Part shown: positions 53,501 to 62,436 of the stretch, one piece after another
How positions within the stretch are numbered: the stretch's first letter is position 1
How the letters are laid out: each line of letters begins with the position of its first letter
Made by a program: the position numbers and the translations under genes
Assembly: GCA_009859145.1 (NCBI GenBank)
Contig: VRVR01000002.1
Location: 248,001 to 312,000 of the forward strand
Source of the DNA: Andalucia godoyi
Lineage: Eukaryota; Discoba; Jakobea; Jakobida; Andaluciidae
DNA length: 64,000 bases
Reading direction: 5' to 3'
The notes under the pieces: model-generated
Databases searched by the model: none
Told to the model about the DNA's origin: nothing
What the model saw: only the letters and a program-made list of their open reading frames with translations

Positions 53501-55705
53501 GGAGTAGCTTCATCCTCAACGTACGCCGAGCTCTCGCCTTTAGGGTCGCCGTCGGTCAATGTATCGGAACCATTTAGCGCGGTTGTCTACCCTGGGCAGC
53601 AGTTTTCGCTGCGAGTTCAGTTGTTTGATTATTATTTGCAGCGCGTGTATGGGCACGGGGATGATGATCTGACGCTGTATATCTTCGCTTTGCCGACAGC
53701 GGATTCCAGTCCCGCCCCTTCCAATGCGATCGTTGGGCAATTGTTTTCGACGTTGAGAAACGCAGAAGGTGCATTTTTGGGCCTATCGATGAGCCAGATG
53801 AATTCCACTGTGGATGCATTTTTTTTGACGGTCGGAAGTTCACCGATATACGAAGACACCTCAATGGTTGTTTCACGGGAACCTTTCTTGGTGAGTCTTG
53901 CTTCCTGTCCTCCGGGGTTTAGCTTTGTTCAAACCCAGTGCCAACCGTGTCCAACAGGACAGTATTCGCTGGTGGACGATGCTTTTGTTTGCCATTCTTG
54001 CGATCAGTTTGAAAAAGCCAGTCAAGGAAGCTGCGTGCTTTCCGGCGCCGCAGTCATTTCATTCCCCGGTTATTACTTGTATCCGGCGTCCAATGGCATC
54101 ATCTCGGCTGCGGTGTGCCCATTAACCGAGACTTGCAATGGGGTCAGCTCCTATGCGAATTTCAGTGCGGATGGCGACACCGTGTCTTACCTTGGCTCCA
54201 ATCAGGAAGACATCTCACTCGTTGGTTCCTTTTTGAGACCTGGAGAAACTCGCAACCAGTGTCGTAAGGGCCACACGGGGTTCCTCTGTGGCAGCTGTTT
54301 ACCGGATTGGTCATACTGGGGTTCCTTGTGCGTGGATTGTTCTAATCCTGCGCATTGGGTTGTCGCCGTATTCATTTTCTGTGGATTGGTCTATGTCCTG
54401 TTTGTGCACTATATTTCGCAGGCTTCTGGTGCGTCGTTCAAAATTGTCATGTCGTATTTGCAGCTTGCCGCGATCCTTTCCCGAGACGATCACCAGCTTT
54501 CGTTTGTGTCCATTTCATTTTTCCGTTTCGAAACTGGCGGATCTTGCCCGTTCTACAGATCTATTTCGCAAGTGTTTTGGGTAAACACTTCGATTCCTTT
54601 TGTGCTCTATTTCCTGCTCGGATTCCTGGCTGTGGGCTTGCTTCTGACACGACAGTATTCGTCAGTCGTTGAGCACATTGGATCGCCTCGAATAGCGCGC
54701 CTCTTTCGAATTCGCTCTTTCCTTCGAACTTCGTGTCTGCTTGCTTTGACATTCTATGGTGCATTCACTTCAAACTCGTTGAACTTCCTTGATTGTCAGA
54801 CTTTCCCGGATATCAACAAGACCGTTCTGTTTGCGTACCCTGGATTGAGTTGTTTGGATGCCGAGTACACGAGCCATGTCTTGCCAGCTGCGCTGTCGAT
54901 TATGATACTGATGGGAATAGGCTTGCCCGTTTCCGTCTTTCTAGTTTTGCTTTTCTATAAGCGCAGTGGAAGGCTCCAAGTCGAAGAAGTTGGCGATCCG
55001 TCTCGCAATCCGTTGTATGCAACGGTTTCTCGTTCTACGTACGTCCTGGGTCCGTTCTTTGAATCGTACGAGCCTTCCTTCTGGTATTACGAGTCGATTC
55101 ATCTGATACGCCGCCTGGCATTTTCGGGGTTGCCAGTGATCTTCTTTGCGGTGAGCCCGGACGTGCTGCTGGTAGATAGCTTATCGTATTCCTTTTTGTC
55201 TGTGTTTTTCCTGATATTGCACCTGGTTCTCCGGCCGTTTCGACACGAAGTCGACAACCATTTGGAAGAAGCTTCTCTGTTTTCCCTTGTTCTTCTTGCG
55301 TTCATTCATGGGTTGGATGCCGCTGTAATATATGGAAATTCGAGCTCCGTGAATGATTCAAACCGTCCGTATCGACTCGTATTCGTTGTGGTGTTTTTCT
55401 TTTCCATTTCATATCTCGTCCTCGTTGCGTTTGTCCACAAACTTCAGTTGCTAGTTCTTGGAAATACAACCGCAAAACCGACATCTTTCCTCGGTCGCTG
55501 GCTTTGGAACTTTCGATCATTTTTCTCATTCAATCGCGAACACGCAAAGAAAAATTCAGTGGAACTGCTACCGCTGGAAATGTCGTCTTTAAATTCAGAG
55601 GAAGGAGCTTCGGCATCCGGAACAGGGTATTCCTTCAGTGTTCATGGCGTTAGTGAAGGGCAGCTATCGACGCCTCTTCTCGGAAACGAAGAGGCTCAAG
55701 GTTGA
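50510..55705 (+). CDS. Giant beta-helix (Pmp-like) surface protein with multi-span membrane region
   Basis: The 1731-residue protein begins with a signal peptide (about 1-23: LLLFCLFVFILISPSFA). About 950 residues of right-handed beta-helix follow, marked by repeated GGAIY, GGGLY, GGAMY and GGAVF motifs as in polymorphic outer-membrane/pectin-lyase-like proteins. Near residue 1133 comes a Cys-rich GCC2/GCC3-like module (CPPGF, CQPCPTGQYS, CHSC). GFLCGSC and CVDCSNPAHWV then lead into seven or eight membrane spans from about residue 1281 to 1650. A short cytosolic tail ends the protein. Such adhesin-like receptors occur in many protists; the function is unknown, with cell-surface recognition or sensing likely. 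The ATG at 50510 was chosen because the signal peptide begins there. Confidence 0.85.
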   Translation: MNPPVGLLLFCLFVFILISPSFASSSLYVSQFGSDHLGNGSSALPYQSLLRASQQCSAQNQPSEHCSIVLLSSISLSSTVRMSDFFHQSIELQGSGFSMHCQPGVNLTFANNGNVTLNGISLAGNSPCVVIINSSVVLSNGVVDMDVASAAVTVQNGSVIRITEFTFLSQSVSALSSTVTSQSALHLWADSTSALFLSLVNITGWSSPPSFVFQLGIAPPSISSTGNASLDHVICSSFNSMSSVSTAVFGACIQITATASSAATMLRITNSLFSNHSLPNGGPIRIMSKSSRVYLDDVMFAQNYASGVGGGLYMDSVDAVVATNIFANGCEGFGAIMYLSDPFSYSPATIVIRNFTASSSVLPSTVLVYVMASFSISDFRLSTLGLLDSPLGGCFQVIDGVNAALDFVTFSSGSIVNSFISSCFGVILTEPGVIRSAEVSFWNIYVSCIIKPGQAGTLIPTSVLSLFSASSTTFRVAQVTFYRVSYSPQAASFPAPIGVLLYVMPSIFASLQSGQITTIFDSCVVESTASYSVFNTPLLQFSELLIINNSLFLSNFGEGCILQSGQRSVLHVYNSTFAENTVGSYSGSVICYSSDAAGVGGSSLVPVMALFSMCVFANNSGPSSQGVALSIRDSSAVTAARVIMDGLTFTNNFCASSVQDLTSPLCFGSAVFIGSGYKVDVSASIFSGNGGVSALNGYGGAMYIAHSGVFITETSFLNNFAAFSFFDAQGGAIYADFDSDVQIGASVSFIGNYASVQFLNGDGGAIYTRGMLSMYASQILFMQNRAYNGGAILCASTCSMKIYGVSFLENCATLRGGTILVAAGDVAAFVEMSTCVFNNSGGCSPHTLIQGGAVFSLRNGFMITESTFFGSRNVHAGGVLYSSAPFVLENCVMANNSAVAAGGCVFFDVATCMGGILSQCGIVSRQTTSSIFMDAASVNSAVGNTVSQGGGAVLFLSGMSEAINSTFMNIYVLPISSLLISTVRQLVQRGNLALYGPGVASSSTYAELSPLGSPSVNVSEPFSAVVYPGQQFSLRVQLFDYYLQRVYGHGDDDLTLYIFALPTADSSPAPSNAIVGQLFSTLRNAEGAFLGLSMSQMNSTVDAFFLTVGSSPIYEDTSMVVSREPFLVSLASCPPGFSFVQTQCQPCPTGQYSLVDDAFVCHSCDQFEKASQGSCVLSGAAVISFPGYYLYPASNGIISAAVCPLTETCNGVSSYANFSADGDTVSYLGSNQEDISLVGSFLRPGETRNQCRKGHTGFLCGSCLPDWSYWGSLCVDCSNPAHWVVAVFIFCGLVYVLFVHYISQASGASFKIVMSYLQLAAILSRDDHQLSFVSISFFRFETGGSCPFYRSISQVFWVNTSIPFVLYFLLGFLAVGLLLTRQYSSVVEHIGSPRIARLFRIRSFLRTSCLLALTFYGAFTSNSLNFLDCQTFPDINKTVLFAYPGLSCLDAEYTSHVLPAALSIMILMGIGLPVSVFLVLLFYKRSGRLQVEEVGDPSRNPLYATVSRSTYVLGPFFESYEPSFWYYESIHLIRRLAFSGLPVIFFAVSPDVLLVDSLSYSFLSVFFLILHLVLRPFRHEVDNHLEEASLFSLVLLAFIHGLDAAVIYGNSSSVNDSNRPYRLVFVVVFFFSISYLVLVAFVHKLQLLVLGNTTAKPTSFLGRWLWNFRSFFSFNREHAKKNSVELLPLEMSSLNSEEGASASGTGYSFSVHGVSEGQLSTPLLGNEEAQG

Positions 55706-56016
55706 ATCAATATTTTTACTTTTTACTTTTTACTTTTTAATTTAATAGTGATAATATTAATATTGATAATAAACGACACGAAGTGTGACACTGCTCTGAT
55801 GGGGTTGATGCTAGGGATTGCCAAGGATCCTTGTTGCATATGTTGGCATCATCGTCAAAACCGACAGGAACGATGTGTGTGGCAGCAGAAGACGATCATT
55901 CGTTGAATGTCGCGAGTTGCGAACGGCCAAAAACACACTGAGAAATCCCAATATTGAATCATTGAGTGCTTTTAAAACGACATTCAACAAACGGTGTGCT
56001 CTGTGTTCAGCACGAA
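55706..56016. other. AT-rich intergenic spacer
   Basis: A repeated TTTTTAC tract and an AT-rich stretch with AATAAA-like sequence near 55768 probably serve as the 3' end of the preceding gene. The rest is the leader of the phosphatase gene; a GTTCAG just before its ATG could be a 5'-UTR acceptor. Confidence 0.4.
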
Positions 56017-57804
56017 ATGAATCCCGACGGTGAACCGGGCTCCGATTCACGTCTAATCGAGGGCGATCCGGAAGATGACCAGGACTTGGTCATTTTCGAC
56101 GCGGCTAGTCCGTCTTCTTCTTCTGCAAACAGTGCAAAACCAGTGCTTCCTTCGCATGAATCTGTTGCGTCTTCTGCATTTGACTTCGTTGAATCTGAAG
56201 AAACTGTGGTCATTAGTGCTTCATCGGACAGCGTCGATGCCGTTTCGGAAGCCATTACAGATGCCAACTACAATTGTACCAAGCAGGAACCTGCCCTCTC
56301 CAATGATCAGCTTTATCGCGACGATTTGCGACAAGGTGTTCAGCCGCATGCACAACAGCAATTTCAAGGGAAAGAAGAAGAAGATGAGGATGATGAAAAA
56401 GAAAAAAAAGAAGAAAAAGAAGAAGAACAGAATTCTCCGAGTTTACAATGTGGAAAGGACGACAGCGAAAAGGCGCACAAAAGGAGGAGCGACGGGACGC
56501 TGCCTCCACTCATCTACACGGACGAACCGGAAATGGATGATCAAGGAATGGAATCAACAAACGCAGGACGTCCATCGGCGAGCACGCCAAAGTCAGAGGA
56601 CTCGTCTGCATCTGATTTTTCGTCGTCGCTGGAGAATTTTTCGGAACTGGAAGTCGCTCGATCGCGACGAACCGAGAGCCAGTCGATGATTGATAGCTTG
56701 TCTGCATCCGCGACGTTTGCACTCGCGTCTGCGCGGCGGTCGCAACAAATTGCGGAACTGCAGGAACAGATGAAGTCTGTCTATCAGCCTTTGGAAGCAT
56801 TGGAGAACGAATGGATGAATGTCTTGAATGCAAAACTGGAAAGCGATTCCAACGAAGACATCGACAGTAGCATCAGGGTGTTTGTGGGGACTTGGAACAT
56901 GCACGGCGAAGAACCGCCATGGTCTCTTTCACCCTTTGTTGTTCCTGGGGAGCACGATATTTACGCAATTGGGACTCAGGAGTGCGAACGCTCTATCGAG
57001 AAGTCGTTCACGAATGAAAGCAAGGAAGTTTGGGAGCGGAAACTATTGGACACCTTTGGAAACGGATATGTCCCCATCGGATTTTATACGCTCATGGCGA
57101 TCCATATTGGTGTCTTTATCCGCGCTGACCTCTTGAAGCACGTAGCAATGATAGAAAAGGGCCATATTGCAACAGGGCTCATGAACGGCCGAATTGGAAA
57201 CAAAGGTGGTGTTGGAATATCGTTCCGCCTCGGCCAAACTCGGTTTCTTTTTGTCGCATCCCACTTTGCAGCTCATCAAACCCGTATTGACGATCGAAAT
57301 CAAGATTTTCAACGAATAGCAGAGTTCTTTCGAGTGTATGAACAAGGCGCACACGACCGAGTGTTCTGGTGTGGCGATTTGAATTACCGCATCAATGGAA
57401 ACCGAAGGGCGGTTGACTCGCTCATCTCGAAACAATACCTTGAAGTTCTCGTCGCGAATGATCAGCTGCGGACTGAAAGGTTGAAAAGAAGCGTCTTTCA
57501 GCACTTTTCAGAAGGAATGATCTTGTTCAGACCGACTTACAAGTTCGACACAAGCGTCCAACACATTGATCGGTACGATTCGTCGAAGAAACAGCGTGTC
57601 CCTGCGTGGACAGATCGGGTCCTGTGGAAAACATCTCCGTTCATTCGATTGGAAAAGTACGCATCGTGCGAAACCATGCGAAACTCCGATCACCGACCCG
57701 TGTTTGCAGTGTTCCATGTCGACTGCGTGTTGAACCAAGAAGCAAACAAAAACAGTCACAAGCCCCTTCCGAATTCCAAGAGCAAAACGTGCTCGGTAAT
57801 GTGA
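56017..57804 (+). CDS. Inositol polyphosphate 5-phosphatase with CaaX box
   Basis: The 595-residue protein has an acidic disordered N-terminus (about 1-280, with a KEEKEEE run from GAA repeats) and then a complete 5-phosphatase domain (about 285-570). Active-site motifs are FVGTWNMHGE, IGTQECE, NKGGVGISFRL and ASHFAAHQ. FWCGDLNYRING, VPAWTDRVLW and SDHRPVFAVF complete the set. They define an exonuclease/endonuclease/phosphatase fold that removes the 5-phosphate of PI(4,5)P2 or PIP3. The C-terminus CSVM is a farnesylation-type CaaX box, as in INPP5E (CSVS) and some type II enzymes, so it should be membrane-tethered. A ciliary role like INPP5E is inference. The ATG at 56017 is the first ATG in frame; the frame extends to a GTG at 55966. 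Confidence 0.9.
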   Translation: MNPDGEPGSDSRLIEGDPEDDQDLVIFDAASPSSSSANSAKPVLPSHESVASSAFDFVESEETVVISASSDSVDAVSEAITDANYNCTKQEPALSNDQLYRDDLRQGVQPHAQQQFQGKEEEDEDDEKEKKEEKEEEQNSPSLQCGKDDSEKAHKRRSDGTLPPLIYTDEPEMDDQGMESTNAGRPSASTPKSEDSSASDFSSSLENFSELEVARSRRTESQSMIDSLSASATFALASARRSQQIAELQEQMKSVYQPLEALENEWMNVLNAKLESDSNEDIDSSIRVFVGTWNMHGEEPPWSLSPFVVPGEHDIYAIGTQECERSIEKSFTNESKEVWERKLLDTFGNGYVPIGFYTLMAIHIGVFIRADLLKHVAMIEKGHIATGLMNGRIGNKGGVGISFRLGQTRFLFVASHFAAHQTRIDDRNQDFQRIAEFFRVYEQGAHDRVFWCGDLNYRINGNRRAVDSLISKQYLEVLVANDQLRTERLKRSVFQHFSEGMILFRPTYKFDTSVQHIDRYDSSKKQRVPAWTDRVLWKTSPFIRLEKYASCETMRNSDHRPVFAVFHVDCVLNQEANKNSHKPLPNSKSKTCSVM

Positions 57805-57952
57805 AGGACTTCGTGGAATGCAGCAGCGACAAAGCTATGTAATTTTCAAGATCACGTGACATTGTAGTATATGAAGAGAAATCACAGTAGAGTGCTTTCC
57901 CTGCCCATCCTGCGAAAAAACAATCTTGCTCGATCCAATGTGTCGTCGCCTG

Positions 57953-58609
57953 TCAGGAAAACTTGCCACCTTTGCTTTGAAACTCTTGGAGAAATGTCAT
58001 GAACGTCTTTGCGTTCGACTTGTTTGCGTTCGGTTTCGAGATGAACCTTGCAAGTTTCGGTGCCGTGGATTTCTTAGCCCCACTTGTGGGTGCGAGTGCG
58101 AGTGCTGCCTGCGAGCCTTCCGAGGTCGTACCGCCAGACGCATCTTCGCTGACCAGCGTGGCAGAGCGCGATGTGTGCACCTCACGTGAAGAGACGTTCG
58201 CGTCGCTGACCGTGCCTCGCTGCGAATCACGGAGGGCTCGCATCTTTTCAGGGTGCTCGAGCATTTGTGATTTGAAATTCTCAATGGCTTTGCGGTACAC
58301 ACGGTTGTATGGCTTGAGACGTTCAACCTCGGCTTGCACCCAATCGCGCAGCTCCGCATCCATACGTTCGTCAGTTGAAAATTCATACGAAGGCATAAAT
58401 CCATTGCGGACGGTACTTGTGATGGGCACAGAAACCAACAGTGCAGCTTCTAAGGCCTTTCTGCGTCGAAAATCCAGCAAAACGGAGTGTATTCGTTGCA
58501 TCTTCAGTCGAAATGCAGCTTCCTGAACGGTGCTGCGAAGTTCTTTCTCGCACACTTCGACAGCAAGGCATCGCAATCGATTCGTAACTATAATCGATCT
58601 CGAATCCAT
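57953..58609 (-). CDS. Unrecognised helical protein
   Basis: The 218-residue protein is Arg/Lys/Glu-rich and mainly helical in its first 150 residues (LRCLAVEVCEKELRSTVQEAA, AELRDWVQAEVERLKPYN). A Ser/Thr/Ala-rich linker and a basic helix end it (NAKTFMTFLQEFQSKGGKFS). I recognise no domain. A longer frame starting at 58735 includes a GA-repeat-encoded Arg/Glu stretch that I regard as leader. It converges on the phosphatase gene, 150 bp between stops. A role in a coiled-coil complex is possible but unsupported. Confidence 0.55.
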   Translation of the reverse strand: MDSRSIIVTNRLRCLAVEVCEKELRSTVQEAAFRLKMQRIHSVLLDFRRRKALEAALLVSVPITSTVRNGFMPSYEFSTDERMDAELRDWVQAEVERLKPYNRVYRKAIENFKSQMLEHPEKMRALRDSQRGTVSDANVSSREVHTSRSATLVSEDASGGTTSEGSQAALALAPTSGAKKSTAPKLARFISKPNANKSNAKTFMTFLQEFQSKGGKFS

Positions 58610-58684
58610 CCATGCACTCGCAGACACTTGGAATGGTAAAAAGAGTATTTTTGAATTCAAGAAATCCTCAGCCAGGGTCTTGCT

Positions 58685-58707
58685 CTCTCTCTCTCTCTCT
58701 CTCTTTG
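58685..58707. repeat. (CT)n microsatellite
   Basis: A pure CT-dinucleotide tract lies in the leader of the minus-strand gene ending at 57953. Confidence 0.9.
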
Positions 58708-58975
58708 TGTGGGTATTCTGCGCACTCTGCAGCACTATCTGAGGCCTGATCTAGCTCTTTCGTATAACAGATTGTCGAGCGAGAAGAAAACGGCAATCAG
58801 AGCTTCAGAGAACGCTTGGGAAAACTAGAAATGGCCTCAACTGGTATGAGCATACGGGGTTTTTCTTCGTCCTTCATTGATTTCAGCCATTCAGCCATTC
58901 AGCCATTCGTTGCTTCGTTCCTTCGTTCTTTCGTTTGGGGGAACGAGGGTGCAGTGCTTTTTTTCCCCGAGTGTG

Positions 58976-59599
58976 ATGTCGCAGCATGCAACAACGTATG
59001 AAATCCTCGTTGACAATGAGTTTGTTGCAAATGTAACGGTTCGGCCACGAATGCGGATCCGTCCTGGACACAGCATCGAACTCGTTGTCGACCATCGATC
59101 GTCTCAGTGGAAATGCCTGCGAATTGCGATTTCTCTTCGGGGCATAGAGCGCTCTTACGCTCAAGGTGATAATCCTTCCAGCCCCAACGTCTTCCATCCC
59201 GGATCCGATGAACTCCTATCAAAAGCAATTCTTCATTGTGAATTCGCGGTGTTTTCCACGACCAATTTGCTGATTCCGGACCGAGAAAAGGACATGTTTT
59301 ACCAGCTTTCGTTTGTGTTTACGCTAGAGAAGAAGGTTAGAGTCTTGGGGTGGCTTTGGGACTCTGAAAAGCTGGAGTCTCGGCAGCTGAAATGGGTCTT
59401 GGATCTGAATCGTGACAACGGCTTGCGCGGCATGGCCAGTGCAGAGGGTCTGCCTGCTGGCTTCCAAGGCTCACCAGACGGCGACGGTGCTTTTCAGAAC
59501 AATGAGACGCGAGACCAAGTGTTTCCCGTCGGCGATTCCGATATCCACTCTGAACTGTCTTCTCGATGTTCGTCACCTGTTATTCTTAATCCAGGCTGA
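58976..59599 (+). CDS. Unrecognised beta-rich protein
   Basis: This 207-residue protein has alternating hydrophobic residues suggesting a beta-sandwich (YEILVDNEFVANVTVRPRM, LRIAISLRGIE, FYQLSFVFTLEK) and a Gln/Asp-rich tail. The pattern is reminiscent of arrestin-like or RGP1-type domains but no defining motif is present, so it stays unnamed. The ATG at 58976 begins the folded part; upstream sequence is repetitive (a CAGCCATT repeat near 58886). Confidence 0.55.
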   Translation: MSQHATTYEILVDNEFVANVTVRPRMRIRPGHSIELVVDHRSSQWKCLRIAISLRGIERSYAQGDNPSSPNVFHPGSDELLSKAILHCEFAVFSTTNLLIPDREKDMFYQLSFVFTLEKKVRVLGWLWDSEKLESRQLKWVLDLNRDNGLRGMASAEGLPAGFQGSPDGDGAFQNNETRDQVFPVGDSDIHSELSSRCSSPVILNPG

Positions 59600-59739
59600 A
59601 AAAATACAAATTCAAGTTGTATGCAACTGAATCTCGGTTTTTTGCATCGTGAAAATCTGCAAGATTTGATATGGATGCATGTTGTTTGTTTGTTTGTTTT
59701 TTTTTTGAATCCCACTCGAGGAAGAAGAAGAAACGCAAA

Positions 59740-60585
59740 ATGTCCAATACTGCAAAAGGAACGATTCGCGTAGGCTGCTCCGGATGGTCGTATCGACACT
59801 GGGTGGGTCCCGGGCTCTTGTACCCGAATGCCCGGAGCGCGGAGTGGTTTCGGCACTATTCTCACCGTTATGATACTGTTGAATTAAACAACACATTTTA
59901 TCGGCTTCCACCCGTTACACAGTTTAAGAAGTGGCAAGCAGATGCTCCCCCCGGCTTCATCTTTTCTTTGAAATATTCGAGATATGGAACCCATATGAAG
60001 CGTTTGAGAGATCCGCAGGCGCATGTTTCCGTATTTCTCGAGCGCATCGCTCCTCTGTACAGTGTCGGTCCGATTCTGGTGCAGTTACCTCCAAAATTTG
60101 CATGTGATCTGGAACGATTGCGTGGTTTCGTCGACGCATGCTTGCAGCTGGACGCCGGGAACCACGACTGGGTTATCGAGTTTCGGGATCCATCGTGGTA
60201 CAACTCCAAGGTGTTTTCACTGCTTCAAGAGAAAAATGTTGGCGTGTGCATCCACGACGCTCTTGGGCATCTGAGCATGGACTTTTCTCTGTGCACGAGC
60301 CGCACGGTGTACGTTCGCTTCCACGGCATCCTGCAACCCAGAGGACGGTACACTGCTCCATATCTGCAGGAGTGCGCGCAAAAAGTGTGCGAGATGGCTC
60401 AACACGGAAAGAACGTGTGGGTGTATTTCAACAATGACACTGGCGGCTGGGCCCTGCATAACTCGGCAGATTTCATCCGTGATGTGAACGCCCACGGAGG
60501 CTGTGTGCCGTTGAATAGTAACACGTCGTTGTCATGCATACGGAAGTATACAGAAACAGACACGGTCAATACCGGCCGACACTAG
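59740..60585 (+). CDS. DUF72 (YecE-like) protein with transposon-derived tail
   Basis: The 281-residue protein carries the DUF72/YecE TIM-barrel family from start to end: RVGCSGWSYRHW, YDTVELNNTFYRLP, FSLKYSRYGTH, EFRDPSWYN and a final VYFNNDTGGWALHNS. The biochemical role of the family is not established; members occur in bacteria, archaea, plants and fungi. After the conserved end, codons 257-281 (from CCG at 60508) are the 5' part of transposon relic B, so the last 25 residues and the stop codon come from mobile DNA. The start was placed at MSNTAKG, just after a Lys/Arg-rich leader. The domain is certain; its expression with this tail is inferred. Confidence 0.88.
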   Translation: MSNTAKGTIRVGCSGWSYRHWVGPGLLYPNARSAEWFRHYSHRYDTVELNNTFYRLPPVTQFKKWQADAPPGFIFSLKYSRYGTHMKRLRDPQAHVSVFLERIAPLYSVGPILVQLPPKFACDLERLRGFVDACLQLDAGNHDWVIEFRDPSWYNSKVFSLLQEKNVGVCIHDALGHLSMDFSLCTSRTVYVRFHGILQPRGRYTAPYLQECAQKVCEMAQHGKNVWVYFNNDTGGWALHNSADFIRDVNAHGGCVPLNSNTSLSCIRKYTETDTVNTGRH

Positions 60586-61127
60586 CACGTTGCTGTGACA
60601 CAGGCTCCGCATTTTCGACACTCTTTAACGCAGCATCCGTGGCCATCTATTCTATCATTCGTTCAGCGCACTGCCAAGAGGCGAACTTCCAAGACACGAT
60701 CTCCAATCCCCAGCACGCAGGGCAGCCAACCCCAAACAGAAGCCTCAGGGACCGTCTCTTGCAGAACTCGTGGTTTTCTGCTACGATGCACCAGGCGCAG
60801 TCGCAGTCGCAAAACCCCACCGTCTTTCTACCACCTCTTCCTCTCGTCTCTCCAGTTGCATCAATCGCTGCAACTGCGGACACGAAAGCGCCTGCTGCTA
60901 GGGCCGTCAGAATCCAAATGCACCCTTCTCACGAACAACGTGCCACGCCGAGAAAGTGGCTCACAGATTGATCGAGATTGGGAGCGGAGCGCGGAACATG
61001 TATCTGAAGAACGCCGTGAGGTGTGTTGGGGGCCTATCCCCTTCCCGGCAACGGGGTGCAAGTTTGAATATGCATGTCTATTCGTTGACAAGCATGTTCA
61101 GTGTATAATGTAGGCGCAACCATGCCC
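60508..61127 (+). mobile_element. 5'-truncated Fanzor-type element, relic B
   Basis: In the plus orientation this matches relic A (read on the minus strand) in three blocks: 60508-60660, 60890-61060 and a short block near 61105. Unrelated or deleted sequence lies between them. The middle block encodes HPSHEQRATPRKWLTD, the counterpart of HPSQEQRVTLRKWLTD in relic A, again the N-terminal helix of a TnpB/Fanzor protein, followed in both by the same stop codon. The first 45 bp of the element, present in relic A and the two long copies, are missing here because the insertion joins the DUF72 gene directly. The spacer from 61128 to 61343 is AT-rich leader of the next gene. Confidence 0.6.
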
Positions 61128-61343
61128 ACCCCACTCTGCAACTTGGCTCCAACTGCTGTAAAGACGGCCGCCGCACAGCCCAGCTTCGAGGAGGAAACCT
61201 GAAAGGTGATTGTTTTATTATCATTTTACTATTAATATTTTATTGTATTTTTGAATTTGTTATTGTAAATAGTGGGAAAATTGTCGTTTGGGAAATCATC
61301 GAATTTTGAGAAATTCCTTCGGACAGGAGGGGGGAAAAGAATA

Positions 61344-62273
61344 ATGGAGTTTGTAACGCATGCTACGCCTTCGCAGCTCGTGGCGGTTGCGAGTGTGACT
61401 CCTCTTGCGTTGTATCTTGGATGGCGGATTTTGCTAAAGCCTCGCAAGGCCACTCCACAAGAGTTCTTTCGTGGAAAGCGCGTTGTGATCACTGGTGCTT
61501 CGACTGGAATTGGAGAGAGTCTTGCCATCAAGCTTTCACAGTATGGCTGCAAACTGGTTCTCGCTGCGCGATCTGCATCGCAGCTTGAGACCGTTGCTGC
61601 CGAGTGCCGAAAGAACGGTTCTGATGCTCTGGCGGTCCCGACAGACATTACAGACCCAGCACAATGCAAAAACCTTGTGGATGCTGCTGTTCGTGCATTC
61701 CAGGGAATTGATGTTCTGATCCTCAACGCCGGTGTCTCGATGTCTGCGCTGTTTGAAAAGGTAACCGACCTGACGATTTTTGGGAAGATGATGAAGCTCA
61801 ACTACGAGGCGAACGTGTACCTTACGCACTATGCATTGCCGTACATTAAGCAATCAAAGGGGACCATTGCGCCTGTTTCGTCGCTTGCCGGCATCATGTT
61901 TCCTCCCTTCCGCTCTGGATATGTTGCATCCAAGCATGCGGTCGAAGGATTCTATGGAGTGCTGCGTAATGAGCTTGCGCGTTCGGATCCGCAAGTTAAG
62001 GTATGTGTCCTTTCTCCGGGGTTTGTAGATACAAACATTCGCAACCATGCATTTGGTGGAGACGGATCAAAGCCCACGACCGAGTATTCAAGCAAGGGGA
62101 TGATGTCGGTCGACGAGTGCGTACACATTATGGAAACTGCCATTGCGCAGGGAAAGCGACAGGAGCTGTTTGAAACCAAGGCCAAGATCGGTGTCCTGCT
62201 CAAGTACTGGGCACCCAACTTTTTCGACAAGATGACTCGTAACTCTGTGTTCAAAAAGGTTATTTCCGAATAA
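61344..62273 (+). CDS. Short-chain dehydrogenase/reductase, membrane-anchored
   Basis: The 309-residue SDR has an N-terminal membrane span (about 12-30; LVAVASVTPLALYLGWRI). The Rossmann cofactor motif TGASTGIGE follows (about 52-60), with a following Arg in AARSASQLE that favours NADP(H). The active site reads SSLAG and YVASKHAVEGF, giving Ser, Tyr and Lys, and PGFVDTN closes the fold. The order of anchor and catalytic domain resembles 11-beta-hydroxysteroid dehydrogenase and DHRS7-type ER lumenal enzymes. The substrate is unknown. The ATG at 61344 is the first ATG in a frame also open to a GTG at 61272. It converges on NUDC with 163 bp between stops. Confidence 0.9.
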   Translation: MEFVTHATPSQLVAVASVTPLALYLGWRILLKPRKATPQEFFRGKRVVITGASTGIGESLAIKLSQYGCKLVLAARSASQLETVAAECRKNGSDALAVPTDITDPAQCKNLVDAAVRAFQGIDVLILNAGVSMSALFEKVTDLTIFGKMMKLNYEANVYLTHYALPYIKQSKGTIAPVSSLAGIMFPPFRSGYVASKHAVEGFYGVLRNELARSDPQVKVCVLSPGFVDTNIRNHAFGGDGSKPTTEYSSKGMMSVDECVHIMETAIAQGKRQELFETKAKIGVLLKYWAPNFFDKMTRNSVFKKVISE

Positions 62274-62436
62274 ACAATGGGTGCGTGTATATATGGAGAG
62301 TCTGCAAGAAGAAAGGGGGTGGGGGGGAAAGCAGGATTTTAAAGAAGGAAAAAAACCAGTAAAGGACATCAGCATACGCTGCGCATTGTTTTTAACTGAT
62401 GTGATCACAGAGCTTGCGGGCCGCAACGGTCCTCTC

